The notes under the pieces are model-generated. The model was given only the letters and a program-made list of their open reading frames with translations. It made no database searches and had not been told where the DNA came from. This document shows, piece by piece, positions 43,960 to 54,826 of a stretch of 64,000 nt of DNA. Position numbers and translations under genes: made by a program. Each line of letters starts with the position of its first letter. The first letter of the stretch is position 1. Location of the stretch: NCBI GenBank assembly GCA_002917075.1, contig NTMA01000047.1, positions 186,001-250,000 on the forward strand. The letters run 5' to 3'. The DNA is from Hawksworthiomyces lignivorus (lineage: Eukaryota > Ascomycota > Sordariomycetes > Ophiostomatales > Ophiostomataceae).

Positions 43960-45315
43960 TCATCTGTCCCCAAATCCGCCAAACCCGCCGCCACTGCCAC
44001 CACCGAACCCACCATCACCATCACCATCACCATCACCATCACCACCGCCAAATCCTCCTCCACGACCGCCGCCAAAACCGCCGCCGCCAAAGGAACCGCC
44101 ACCGCCAAAGGGACCGCCACCGCCAAAGGGACCGCCACCGCCAAAGGGACCACCGCCACCAAAGGGGCTGTTGTTGTCCCCGTCGTCACCCCCACCACCG
44201 TACGCCGGCACCGTGCAGAACCGCGTGCCAGCAAACCGCCCGCACGGATTGGTGGCCCGCGGCGGGCCCGTCACAGTCACCGTCACAGTGACGCCGATCG
44301 TCTGCGTACCGCCGATCGTGATGGGCGCGTAGCTCTCTTCGCTCGACTCCGGCGGCGCGTCGCTTACAGACGACGCCGATGGCCGGATGATTGTCGTGGG
44401 CACCTCGCCCTGTGCCGTCGACGCCGGCTGTGCATAGGTTGTCGTGGACACCGGCGAAGCTGCCGGCGGGCCGTCATCTTCGCCGCCGTCCGACGATCCG
44501 CTGCTGCCGCTGCCACCGCCGCTGCTGCCGCCGCTCGCCGCCTTGCTCGACAGGTACAGCAGGTACCGCGCAAAGACGTTCGAGTCCACCTTGCCCACGC
44601 TCAGATCGTGGCGCACCACGCCCTTCTCGTTGTGGATCGCAATCGTGCTCAGGTTGCTCGCCGGCGTCGCCGGTGCCGTCTTGCTCGTCGCGTACCCGAT
44701 CCGATTGATCCCGTTGGGGTTGAGCGTGCCGTTGGTCCCCCACGTGCTGCAGCCGTAGCACACCACGTCCACCGTCCAGTGCGTCGCGTTGTGCTCCGTG
44801 TTGAGCACGTTGTACGTCGCTCCGGTATACGCCGTCGGGGGGGTGTGGCCGCTTTAATGTCTCGTCAGCTTTTTTTTTTTTTTGCTTTCGTCATCATTGA
44901 GTTCTTATCTCGTCCGCTCTACTTACGTCGCCCACCGCGACGACGCCACGCCGCTGTTGCCGTTGGTCCACACCAGCGCCAGCGGGTTCTGCGCCATCGA
45001 CCCGCCAAATGCCAGGCCCGTCCAGCCCACCGCCGCCGGCGCCACCACCTGGATCAACGTCGCAAACGGCGCCTTTTGCACCTCGGGAATCGCCAGCCGG
45101 AACACCGTCCCAGTCGTCGTCGCCGAGAACTGCGAGTAGCAGACGCTGGTGCCCTGCGAGTTGTCGCAGAACCGCCCCGCCTTGGGTGGTGCAGCCGTGC
45201 CGTTGTCGGCCTGCCGCGGATAGTGGCCCACCACGGCGGCCGACGCCATCATCGCCTGCTGGCTTGCAAGCGCAAGCGCCAGACTAGCAGCAGTCAGAAA
45301 CCCCATGGCATGCAC
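43960..45315 (-). CDS. Secreted AA8 cytochrome b domain protein (CDH cytochrome-like)
   Basis: Extracellular haem b domain of the kind found at the N terminus of cellobiose dehydrogenase (family AA8), which passes electrons to lytic polysaccharide monooxygenases. Exon 1 is 45315-44927 and exon 2 is 44851-43960. The 75-bp intron starts GTAAGT. The product is 426 residues (423 from Met4, the likelier start). A signal peptide is clear. The DOMON-type core has GLAFGGSMAQNPLALVW, with M107 the expected haem ligand, and the family pair CYGC (161/164). H203 (AIHNEKG) or H211 would be the other axial ligand. There is no dehydrogenase, carbohydrate-binding or membrane domain. The C-terminal 190 residues are Ser/Thr- then Gly-rich, ending in FGGGGP and GD repeats. 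It is divergent from a sugar transporter 3.5 kb away. Confidence 0.88.
44008..44170 (-). repeat. In-frame tandem repeats coding for GD and FGGGGP units
   Basis: TCACCA hexamers at about 44008-44045 encode a Gly-Asp run. 18-bp units at about 44086-44166 encode FGGGGP repeats. Both are in the C-terminal tail of the AA8 gene and should be prone to length change. Confidence 0.85.
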
Positions 45316-48300
45316 TCTCTTGCTCTGGCTACACTCAAAAGGGCCAGTCGGTAAGTATGGTTTTACTTTTGTCTACGATCCAGTTCGATGTCGAATTGGA
45401 CCAGAGAGGTACGAAGAAAAGGGGGGGAAGAGGTTTAAAGGGAAGATACGGAAAGAAAGACGAAGACAGAACGAAAGCGAAGAAAACGGGTAAGTAGGCG
45501 AGAAGGGAAACAGCCTTCTATAGAACATCTCCAACTTTTCCAATATGTACAACATCCCTCTTCGTTCCTTGGGTCTTCGACAGCCGAGACGCCGCCTCTG
45601 GAAGAAGACGGCAAGAAAGTATCTTCACCAGGGAATATGCTACGTTGTGAGGGCCAGATGGTGGCAGAGCACCAAGCTGACGTGTTTGTCAAGAGGCTCT
45701 CTTGCCATCATCAATATATGACCCTGTCCGTCTATCCCTTTTCCTTATTTCTCCTAATTCCCCTCTCCCCCATGGCTGAATTTGCCGTTGCTCAGCGAAT
45801 GCACCCCAGCCGAACCGGCCGCTCCATATTTCTTATTTTCTTTTTTGTTCTATGACCTCTTCCATCCTATTTGTTCTTTTCTGCTTTCTCCGCCTCTCTG
45901 CTTTCTTGTGCTCCTATATATTCTTAGCCAAGCAGCTCCATCTATTGTTCTGCATACGCAAGCCTCGACTCATCTCGAGCGTCTCCCCGTCTTGTCTGTT
46001 CTGTGCTCGAAATTGGTGGGCCAATGGAAGGTTCCTTATTAACAAGTGCTTGCCAAAGACAAATTGTCAACTGCGAAAGAGCTACAAGAAAGCTCCATAG
46101 CTGAAGATGAGTTTTGGTCATTACTAACCCGGAACGTCACTCTCCTTTCTCCACCTCACCTCTGCTGAGCCTCTGTCTGCAGAAACGTGCTCTGACAGCA
46201 GCGTTTTATTTCTTCTTTTCTTCCTTTTTTTTGCTTCTTCTGAGGTCGTCTTCTTGAAAGGCACACGGCGAGGTGACGCTGGCCAAGCCAAGACTTGAGT
46301 TTATTTCTATTTTGGCGAGACGGGACGAAATTGAAGGGACTAAGTGTTGAGATTTGCCTTTCCCCAAAACACGGCTGATCGGGACAAAAGCGAATTGCAT
46401 TGAAATCTCTGCAAGAAGATTGGCAGGAATCCACAGGTGGGTGAATGTGGCTGAGAAGAGGCTCGAAACGCACTTTGAGGATTTTCTCTTAGCATCCAAT
46501 GTGTGCGACCAGTTATTCTTCTCCAAGGGTAATTAAGTGAACGTTCCTTTCGGCAAAAGCACACAACGTGCAAAAGATTAATACACGTTGTCTTAAGAGG
46601 GGAGAACAAGGACAGAGCATGGAGAGTCGGCAAAATGAGACGAAAGGCGAAAAAGATACAAAGAGATAGAAGACACGTTATAAAAGGAAAATCGAAAACG
46701 AAAAGAGAGAAGAAAACAGAAGAAAAAAAAAACTAATAATAGAAAATCAAGGTACGGACTGCTAGGCTCTATTTTCATGCTAGACAACTGACAAGAACAC
46801 ATCTGCATCGCCATTCTCAGTGAATTATCCTTTCCACTTCTCCCTGCTAGTTCTGTTTCTTTCTCTTATTTCTCTTCTATCCTCAAGGCAGTCCCCGGTA
46901 AACACGCGGGCTTTTTTTTCTTCTTCTATGTGCAGAGAAAACTTGTTGCATAAGAATATAGATTGCACTATGAGCAGCTGCGTGGGTTCACGTTCTCGAT
47001 GTTTCTATTTTGTATTTTGCCTGCCCTGATTGCGTGCGTGAAATATACAGCGCAGCTCTTCGAAATAACTTTCGTCATCAGAGCTTACGTAGTTTCGACA
47101 TGTTCATATGAGATGTCCAGTTTTGCACGCTGATAGCTTCAGGGCGGAGAAACGGGCATGAGAGAGAAAAGGAGACGTCAGCATGGACTCGTAGGATAGC
47201 CATCCCTGCCTGAGGCAATGGTCTACTTTTCCACACAGAAGACAGCTGTGTGTACGTATAAGAGAATAGCAACCGTGATCTACGCATCATGGCTTCATAC
47301 GACTTAATCAAGCAGGTTTGTAATACAATGGGGAATCATAATTTCAAAGTAACTCCGCTCCACGTTTCACTAAGAGTCAAAGATCACCATCAACTCTGAT
47401 ATGTATCCAAAGTTGAGTAAACAAGATGTAGATGCCATCTCTGCGAATCTTTGTAGACAGTAGGAGGGAAAATGTACAATATCGTCAGCGTACTTCCTGA
47501 GGCTATGCAATCCACAAGCGAGTTGTCTTGCTGCCGATGGCTAGATCATAGTCTGTCTGCTTCTGCAGCTTGATCATGCTGTGTCCTTCCAACAACTGAG
47601 CTCTGACCAGGTACAGATCATTCAGTCTCTCCCAGCCGTCCATGAGCAGAAGCCAACAGCTGGCAAGCAACCAACAATCAACAATTCCCGGAACGAACTT
47701 CTGTTTTGGTCGCTCGACTGCGACCCAGACCCCTGGGTTTCGAGGTGTTATTTTAGGCATACTCCAAGGCAGGTTTCTTTCTCTGCACAGAATACTTGGA
47801 GAAATAAATAAGATGCATGTGTGGAGTTCTGCACTCTGTTCGATCTTCTGTTGCCTGTATACTAGAGCATCGGATCCCTCTCTTCTTGCACTTCCTTCTA
47901 GTCCATTTCTTCTTCTAGTCCGTCGAGAGCTAGACATAAATGACAATTGAGAATCCAGAAGAATGCATATTTCTGAACGACTCCAATCTTTTTTCAAAAA
48001 TACGAGCACAGAGATATGCTGGCATGCTGGCATGATCATGGACGACCCTCTGAAAGGGGTAAACCTTGGCAGACTCCTTTATTGGACGGAATATTATTAC
48101 AGCTACCACTGTCCCTTTCTAGAGAACGGCACAGATGAAGCACCACAGAGAGGGAGTGAAATTTCTTTGGGTAGGTGGGCTTCTTTTTTTCAATATCACC
48201 TTAAAGTAACGTTTGCAGTGATCGTCGCAGTAAACGAGTGCTACCCTCCTTTATTGCGGTGGAGCTTCGTCCAGTCCCCGCATGGCAAAGCGGTAGAAGT

Positions 48301-48787
48301 AGCGGAGAGATAAAAGATGATCCCACGCTCAGATACACACTGCAGAAGAAGCAGGAATAACGAGCTTCCCCATTGAACGTGTGCCGTGAAAACGTTCCAT
48401 GGAGAGATAGGGTGTGACAAAGTGTGAAATTCTTGGCACTCGGGAGAAAGTGTGCTCGAGGACGCATACTATGATAGGGAAAAAGAGAAGGGAAAAGAGG
48501 CCCAGATGAAAGAGATAACAGCAGAGAGAATGTGCCTTTCCGGGCTGCTGTTCTCGTTCTCGTTTCAGACGATCTTTTTAATATATCCATATCTGCCCCA
48601 ATACATGCAAAATTGGAGCCTAGCTCTCCGCCTCCGTTTTGTTTCCCCAAATCTCGTCCGAGTATTCGGGTATTCTGAGTGTTTTGTTCTGGACTTTTCT
48701 TGGGCTCTCCTCTCTGCATGATTCAGTTCAAGTGTGTGCGTGTATGTGTTTCTGTCACCGGCGTAGGTCCACTGTGTCAACGCAAGA
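45316..48787. other. 3.5-kb divergent spacer AA8 / sugar transporter
   Basis: Upstream regions of both genes. The clearest signal is three SYGGRG (CreA-type) sites within 50 bp at 48259-48307, about 500 bp before the transporter. A 178-codon minus-strand frame (48039-47503) has no recognisable domain and is not called. Confidence 0.4.
48259..48307. promoter_or_regulatory. Cluster of three CreA-like sites
   Basis: GTGGAG (48259-48264), CCCCGC (48276-48281, reverse strand) and GCGGAG (48302-48307) fit SYGGRG, the site of the carbon repressor CreA/Cre1. Closely paired sites are the usual functional form. Use here is inference. Confidence 0.3.
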
Positions 48788-50583
48788 ATGAGCGCAACGA
48801 ATGATACCAAAGCGCCGCCGCGGCTTTTCGAAGATGACGTTCACGACAACGAGAAAAGCGGTGGTATTGTCGGTGAAGATGCAGCCGCCAGGGCCCTTGC
48901 GGAGACAGTCCGCCGCGAGCACGAGCTTACGTTCCACGAGGCTATCCGCTTGTACCCTGCGGCCGTCGGCTGGTCGGCCTTTGTGTCGATCGGCGTGATC
49001 ATGCTAGCTTTTGATCCGCAGATTCTCGGCGGCTTCTTTGCCATGCAGCGCTTTGCGCAGGACTTTGGCTACTACTACGAGGGAAGCCAGGATGTTAGTC
49101 AGCGCAAAACCTCCCGCCATTGATGAGAATATTACTGACATGAGATAATTCATAGTACATCATCAGTGCGTTCACTGGTCTAAGTCCTTGTTCAATGCGC
49201 CATGGGTATGGGTGCGGCAGAGAAAACAGCTAACGACGTGATCTATTTTTCCTAGGCGCCCCGTGGCAGAGCGGTCTCTCTCTCGGTAATCCCGTCGGCC
49301 AGGTCTTTGGCGCCCTCGTGGCCAGCTATCCCATGGACTACTTTGGCCGGAAGTACACGTTTGGCGCGTGCGTTGCGCTGACGGGCGCCCTCGTCTTCAT
49401 CCAGTTCTTTGCGCGCTCACTGACGACACTGCTCGTCGGCGAGCTGCTCGGCGGGCTGGTGCTAGGCTGCTACGTCGTCATCGCCCCCGCGTACGCGTCC
49501 GAGGTCTGCCCCATGGCGCTGCGTGGCCACCTGACGTCGTACGTGAACTTGTGCTTTGTTATTGGCCAGTTGCTTGGCATCGGCGTCACGACGGCCACCC
49601 AGAACCTGGACACCCACTGGGCGTACTCGATCCCCTTCTCGCTGCAGTGGTTCTGGGTCATCGTCATCATGCCGGGCATGCTCTTCGTGCCCGAGAGCCC
49701 TTGGTGGCTGGTGCGCCAGGGCCGCACCGCCGACGCCGAGGCCGTACTCCGGCGGCTGGCCACGTCGGCCACCAAGCCAGACGGTACCAAAAAGGTCGAC
49801 ATCGCCGCCACCCTAGCCGCCATCACCGAGACGGACCGCCTCGAGCAGGCCCTCGAGGCCGGCAGCACCTACCTGGACTGCTTCCGCGGCGTCAACCTGC
49901 GCCGCACCGAGATCGCCATCGGCGTCTACTGCACGCAGGTGCTGAGCGGCATCTACATGATCAACTTTATCACCGTCTTCTTTACCCACGGCGGCCTGTC
50001 CACTAACCAGGCCTTTGACATGAGCATCGGCTTCCTGGCCACGGGCTTCGCCGGCACCCTCGTCTCCTGGTTGCTGATCCTGCGCTGGGGCCGCCGCACC
50101 CTGTACCTCGCGGGGCTCGTCGGCCTCACCACTCTCATGCTGCTCGTCGGCATCCTCGACTGCGTGCCGCGCCCCGACAACGGTGGCATCAGCCTCGACT
50201 GGGCCGAGGTTGCGCTGCTGCTCGTCTGGAACTTTGTCTACGACCTCTCCATCGGGCCCGTCTGCTTCGTCATCATCTCCGAGTGCTCAGCCACGCGCGT
50301 GCGCTCCAAGAGCATCGCCGTGTGCACCGCAGCCCAGGGCATCCTCGGCATCATCATGACCGTCGCCATCCCCTACCTGATCAACCCGGACCAGGTCAAC
50401 GGCCGCGGCAAGATTGGCTTTTTCTTTGGCGGGCTGTCGTGGCTGTGCCTGATCTGGACGTTCTTCCGCGTTCCGGAGACGGCCGGCCGCACATACGAGG
50501 AGCTGGATCTGCTGTTTGACAAGCGGGTGCCGGCGCGGCAGTTCAAGAACTACAGCCTGGAGGGCATTAATGGAGAGGAATGA
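48788..50583 (+). CDS. MFS sugar transporter, alpha-glucoside (maltose) permease type
   Basis: 12-span proton-coupled sugar transporter of the MAL/general alpha-glucoside group. Exons are 48788-49093, a 10-nt micro-exon 49156-49165, and 49256-50583. The introns are 62 and 90 bp, and the product is 547 residues. The micro-exon restores YEGSQD-YIIS-APWQSGLSLGNPVGQ, where YIISAPWQ is conserved in this group. Signature motifs are FGRK (loop 2-3), GELLGGLVLGCYVVIAPAYA, PESPWWLVRQGR, RWGRR and PETAGRTYEELDLLF. The cytosolic N terminus is about 60 residues. Maltose or another alpha-glucoside is the likely substrate from family resemblance, but plain hexose is possible. The upstream spacer carries CreA-like sites. 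A model without the micro-exon would lose four conserved residues and shift the frame. Confidence 0.92.
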
Positions 50584-53496
50584 GTGGTGTGAGTAACTAA
50601 GAGGAAATAAGATCAGGTTAAGATGTGAAGGATTTGGGGGGTTCTTCTCGATATGATATCAAAGCGCGCGCCCTATGCAGACTATAATTTACGAGTTCTG
50701 ATACACAAGATGTCTTCCTACTTTAATTTTTGTTTCTTCTGAAGCACAGAGGAATGATAATGAGAAGTAGCACGCGAAAAGAGAAGATACAGCGGCCGTA
50801 GCATCATGGCGATGGTCTTCTATATTAACAAGGTTGCAGACATACATTTGTATATAAATTTAAATTCTCTTACAAACATTTAGATTCGAATCTAGATTTC
50901 CTCTACCCGGGTGCCGTAGTCTTGCCCATGAAAAAAAGGAGAGAATCGACTGTAGATGCTAGCATGGAAAATTAATTACTAGAAAAGCTGCCGTACATCT
51001 GTAGGAGAAAACCGAGAAACCAGAGAGAGAAAGGGACGTACTTGTTTCAACGAGCACGTGCGGCTGCGTGCCATGCGATGGTTTCTCTATACGAACAATG
51101 TCTACGCGTAGCTGTTATCTACGCTTCCTCTTTGTTATCCTTTCAGGCACATCTCGCTGCGTACAAATCATGCATATGGTGTCGCATTCTGTTTATATAC
51201 GCGGTCTACTAGCATCTTCAATCAAACACCAGATCACAGCTAGAGGCCTAATAGATACGCACAATTGGCTCAGATGCAACGGCAAGAGCAAAATAAATAA
51301 AAAGCAGAAAGCTGGAAACGAATGGACGGTGGGATCCAAGACAAACACTGTTAAAAATATACTGAATAACCGACAGGTTGGCAGGAGGGTAGCAAGGTAC
51401 CTAAATGACGATATTGGACAAAGTTATCCAGAGATGCCTTCGTGTAAATCTCTTATTTTCCATTATGCTCCGTGCTCAGCTGCTGTATAACGAATACCTC
51501 TTTGGCATATTCATCTCACTGCTTCGACATGTATCCAGTTGCTTGATTATATATATTTACGTCTCCCAGGGAATGAGCCAAGAATCTCCAAGGGCTGCAT
51601 AAGAACCGCAAATAAAGTTTGGATTCTTCGGCCAGGATGCCAAATAGAAAGTTGGACCTCATAAGCCGCTGCAGCTCAGCAGTTGCGCTCAGTCTTGTGA
51701 CATGTTAGCTGTGCAACACTCGAATGCAAAGACTCTTTTTCTTTTGAAGGCACTGTCTACTCCTCCTTGCAACGCCAACGTGATCATCTCAGTGCCTCTA
51801 TGGCGCTGCCGAACGAAACACGACAGTCCACTCCCGATACCAGAACGCTTGGAGTGGAAACCGAGATTCACCCGTATGAGACTTGGTCAAGGACACGCTA
51901 TTTGCAAGTGTGACATTGCTTCTACACTGGAGAGAGAGACGCGGTCTAGCCTGCTTTCCACGTCTTCTCCATTGAATGAAAGGATCATAACAACACTGCT
52001 ACAAACTACAAGAAGCAACCTGTACGAAATAGTAGTCTTTGGTGAGAAGTAGCACGCTGTGCTATATACGAGAGGCTCTTCAAGTTCTGTCTCTTTTAAG
52101 TATTCGTTCATTCGTTCAGAGCTGAACAGACGCAGAGAAAGCGCCATGAGCCAAGCTGAATAGAAATTCACGCAGAGCAGCGTCATGTGAGCAGTAGTAG
52201 CAGTGGGTTCTTATCGTAAAACGGCTCGTCCCGTATGACTAGCTCCTTTCACCCATCCACCCTATTGGAGAGAGGAGAACAAGGATGATGAAAACTTGAA
52301 CTTGACATGGCAAACGGTTCTCAATCACAGGCTGCATTCACAAGCTGTTGCTGGAGCTTCGACGGCAGCAAACTTGTTGATGGAGAACATGGGACGATTG
52401 TGGCATTTCATTCGCCCTTTATTGACTCTGGCTGTGATATGTGCTTTTGTCCGTGGAGAAGATACGCCGTGTCTCCGAGCTCTTCCACGAAAAATAACAG
52501 GATCTTCAATCTGGAATGCTATTCGGATATCCTGGAAAGAAGAGGTGGTGCTCGAGGTCTTCGTAACCGGCCCAAGAGCTCAGCCGTCAAGTGCGCCGGA
52601 CACGAGGCTACGACGGCGGCACATGATGTGCTTGCAGGAGATGTAAGACATGCTGCAGAAGTTGAGAAATGGGCCATGTGATTGGCAATGTCCGAGACAT
52701 GTCCGTTTATTACGAGCGGCAGAGATAAGATACAGGCAATCTGGGGACATTTAAGGGTGGTCCAAAAAGGCTGCGCGTGAGGCAGCGAGCAAGAAACGGC
52801 AGTATGCTGCTCCACTGACAACGAGATGTGTGTACATTACGTCAGGAAGGATGTCGTCTTCATTTCTGCCCCCATATTGCACGAAGGTCGAAGGAGAAAC
52901 AGAAATAAGTCGCTGACGGGATCGGTTCGTGGGGCCGAGAAAGTTATAGAGACCAAGGCGAACGGCTATCGGCCACTTGTTATCAAAGGAAGGATAAACA
53001 GGAGAATGGCACCTAAAGACCATATTGCGCAGTTATTGCTGTTCGTGCGGTACAATGTAATGCGATGCCTTTCTTTCCGTAGGTAGATTAATGGGCAGCA
53101 TCAACAGCAAAGCTCCGCATCCGTCAAGCTTGCGCACCAACAGCAACAGAAAACAAAGGCGCACGAAACAAGAGGCTTCCGGACCACCTGGGGAGGAGCA
53201 ACGCTGTCAAAGAATTCGTATGCCATTTCTACATACGACCATCCAATGCAACGAAGGGGGGGGTCTCGGAGAAACTGTAAGTGCTACAAGAGAGATACAG
53301 CCTTGCAAGAGTGTATTGGTGACCGTGCTTGCCTGCGAGTCTGTCTCGGAACAGTACGAGTAGGACACGGACAGGAAGTCAGCCAGTGAGAGATGGCAGG
53401 GCTGCACAGGTGATAAGTGAGAAGTGCATAGTCATGTGGAAGAATACCTCAGCATAAAAGGTGAGTATAATTAGGATAGGATGGAGGGTTAGATTT

Positions 53497-53600
53497 TTGG
53501 GGGGGATGGGTGGGTTGGATGGATGGATGGCTGGCTTGGCTAGATAGTGGTTGGTTAGACAAACGGATTGGATGGTCGGATTGGATGGATGGGGGCGGGC
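53497..53600. repeat. GGATGGATGG-rich repeat
   Basis: Irregular TGGAT/GGTTGG units over about 100 bp within the gene-poor region. Confidence 0.8.
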
Positions 53601-54776
53601 GTGTGGGCTCTGAGGTCCAGGAATGGAATATCAACATGGAGACTCTGTGACCCAGCTCAGTGAGACATTCAGGCAGAGAGAGCAGGATGCGCTACTGGAG
53701 CCGATCAAAAAGAAGATCCGGTGCAAGAAAGGGAGGGGGTGGATGAAAGGAAGACGAGAGAGGAGAGAGGAGAGAGAAAGGAGATGGGAGAAGCAGGGAG
53801 AGACGAAGAGCGAGATGGAGAGAGGAGATTGGCGATTGACAAATCGCCGAGAAGAAGAAGCTGAAAGGCGACCTGAAAACGTTTCCGTCTCTGCCGCCGG
53901 TGTTTGGCCTATGGTAAATCCGACAAAGCCATCGATTCTCTTTGCTTACCGAAGAGCGCATGGGGGGCTGGAATTCTGAGGATCTGTATTACTCCGTCAG
54001 TAGCACCGTCTTCATGCGAAAGTCCCGATGCTAGTAGAGTTTGTAGAGGGTCGGAGTCCGAGTGCGCCCGTCGGACGGTTTTGTCGCGTTGTGATGATGG
54101 AAGTCGCCTCATTTCTAAGCAGGCTGGCAGGCCTGGAAGGGCGTGGAGGCCAGTGGAGGCCGGCGGAGGCGATTGGAGGCGATTGGGAGGCATGGGAAAA
54201 AGGGTTGGCCTAAAGGGATCGCTTTTCTTATCGATAATAGAAAAAGGCGGAGTGGCCTGGACTAGGCCAGAATGGGAAATATCTGTTTCGAATTGATGCG
54301 GCACGTCTGGGAAGGTGCGATTTAGGGCGTCGATTGGGCAGGAGCCAAAGGAATTTCAAAAGGGCAATAATGCTTTCTGCAGCTGCCCCGAGCAGTGAGT
54401 TTAGTTGGTTTTGAATTGCTGTTTCCGAGTGGGCACTTGGACACGCTCACACGCTCTCACGCTCTCTCCCTCCACTGCTGCCACTTTGTGCACTTTGCAT
54501 ACATGCTGCTTTAGACTATGACTCACAACTGGCGCTGCGTCGCGCCATCCTTCTGGCCTCTGCGCTATATCATGTAAGTCCTATAGTACGTGGACGTGTG
54601 GATGTATCCATCTGTTTGTTATTAGTATACTTATTACCTATAAATGATACGGAGCATGGGCTACGTGGACGTGTGTACATGCTTAGTATCCTTGGATAAT
54701 ATGGAGAAATTCCTACGGGGGTGTGGCGACCGGTCCTGCTTGCCCCTCCGAACAACAGCAGCAAAAACGCCAACAT

Positions 54777-54826
54777 GCTCCAGCGTGCTCCAGCGGGCTC
54801 CAGCGGGCTCCAGTGGGCTCCGGTCT
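54777..54826. repeat. 10-bp tandem repeat, five copies
   Basis: Unit GCTCCAGCGG, with copies GCTCCAGCGT, two exact, GCTCCAGTGG and GCTCCGGTCT, followed by a partial GCTC. Confidence 0.9.

Noticed and set aside
43942..45354. 470-codon plus-strand frame
   Set aside because: Antisense of the AA8 gene. Arg/Ala/Thr-rich composition and no family match.
47503..48039. 178-codon minus-strand frame in the AA8/transporter spacer
   Set aside because: No domain, unusual composition, and overlaps plus-strand frames of similar quality.
50881..50894. TAGATTCGAATCTA, resembling a tRNA B box
   Set aside because: It is a 14-bp palindrome with no acceptor, D or anticodon arm around it.
53231..53242. ACATACGACCAT, identical to a common 5S rRNA 5' end
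   Set aside because: The match stops after 12 bases; no internal control block or 3' strand follows.
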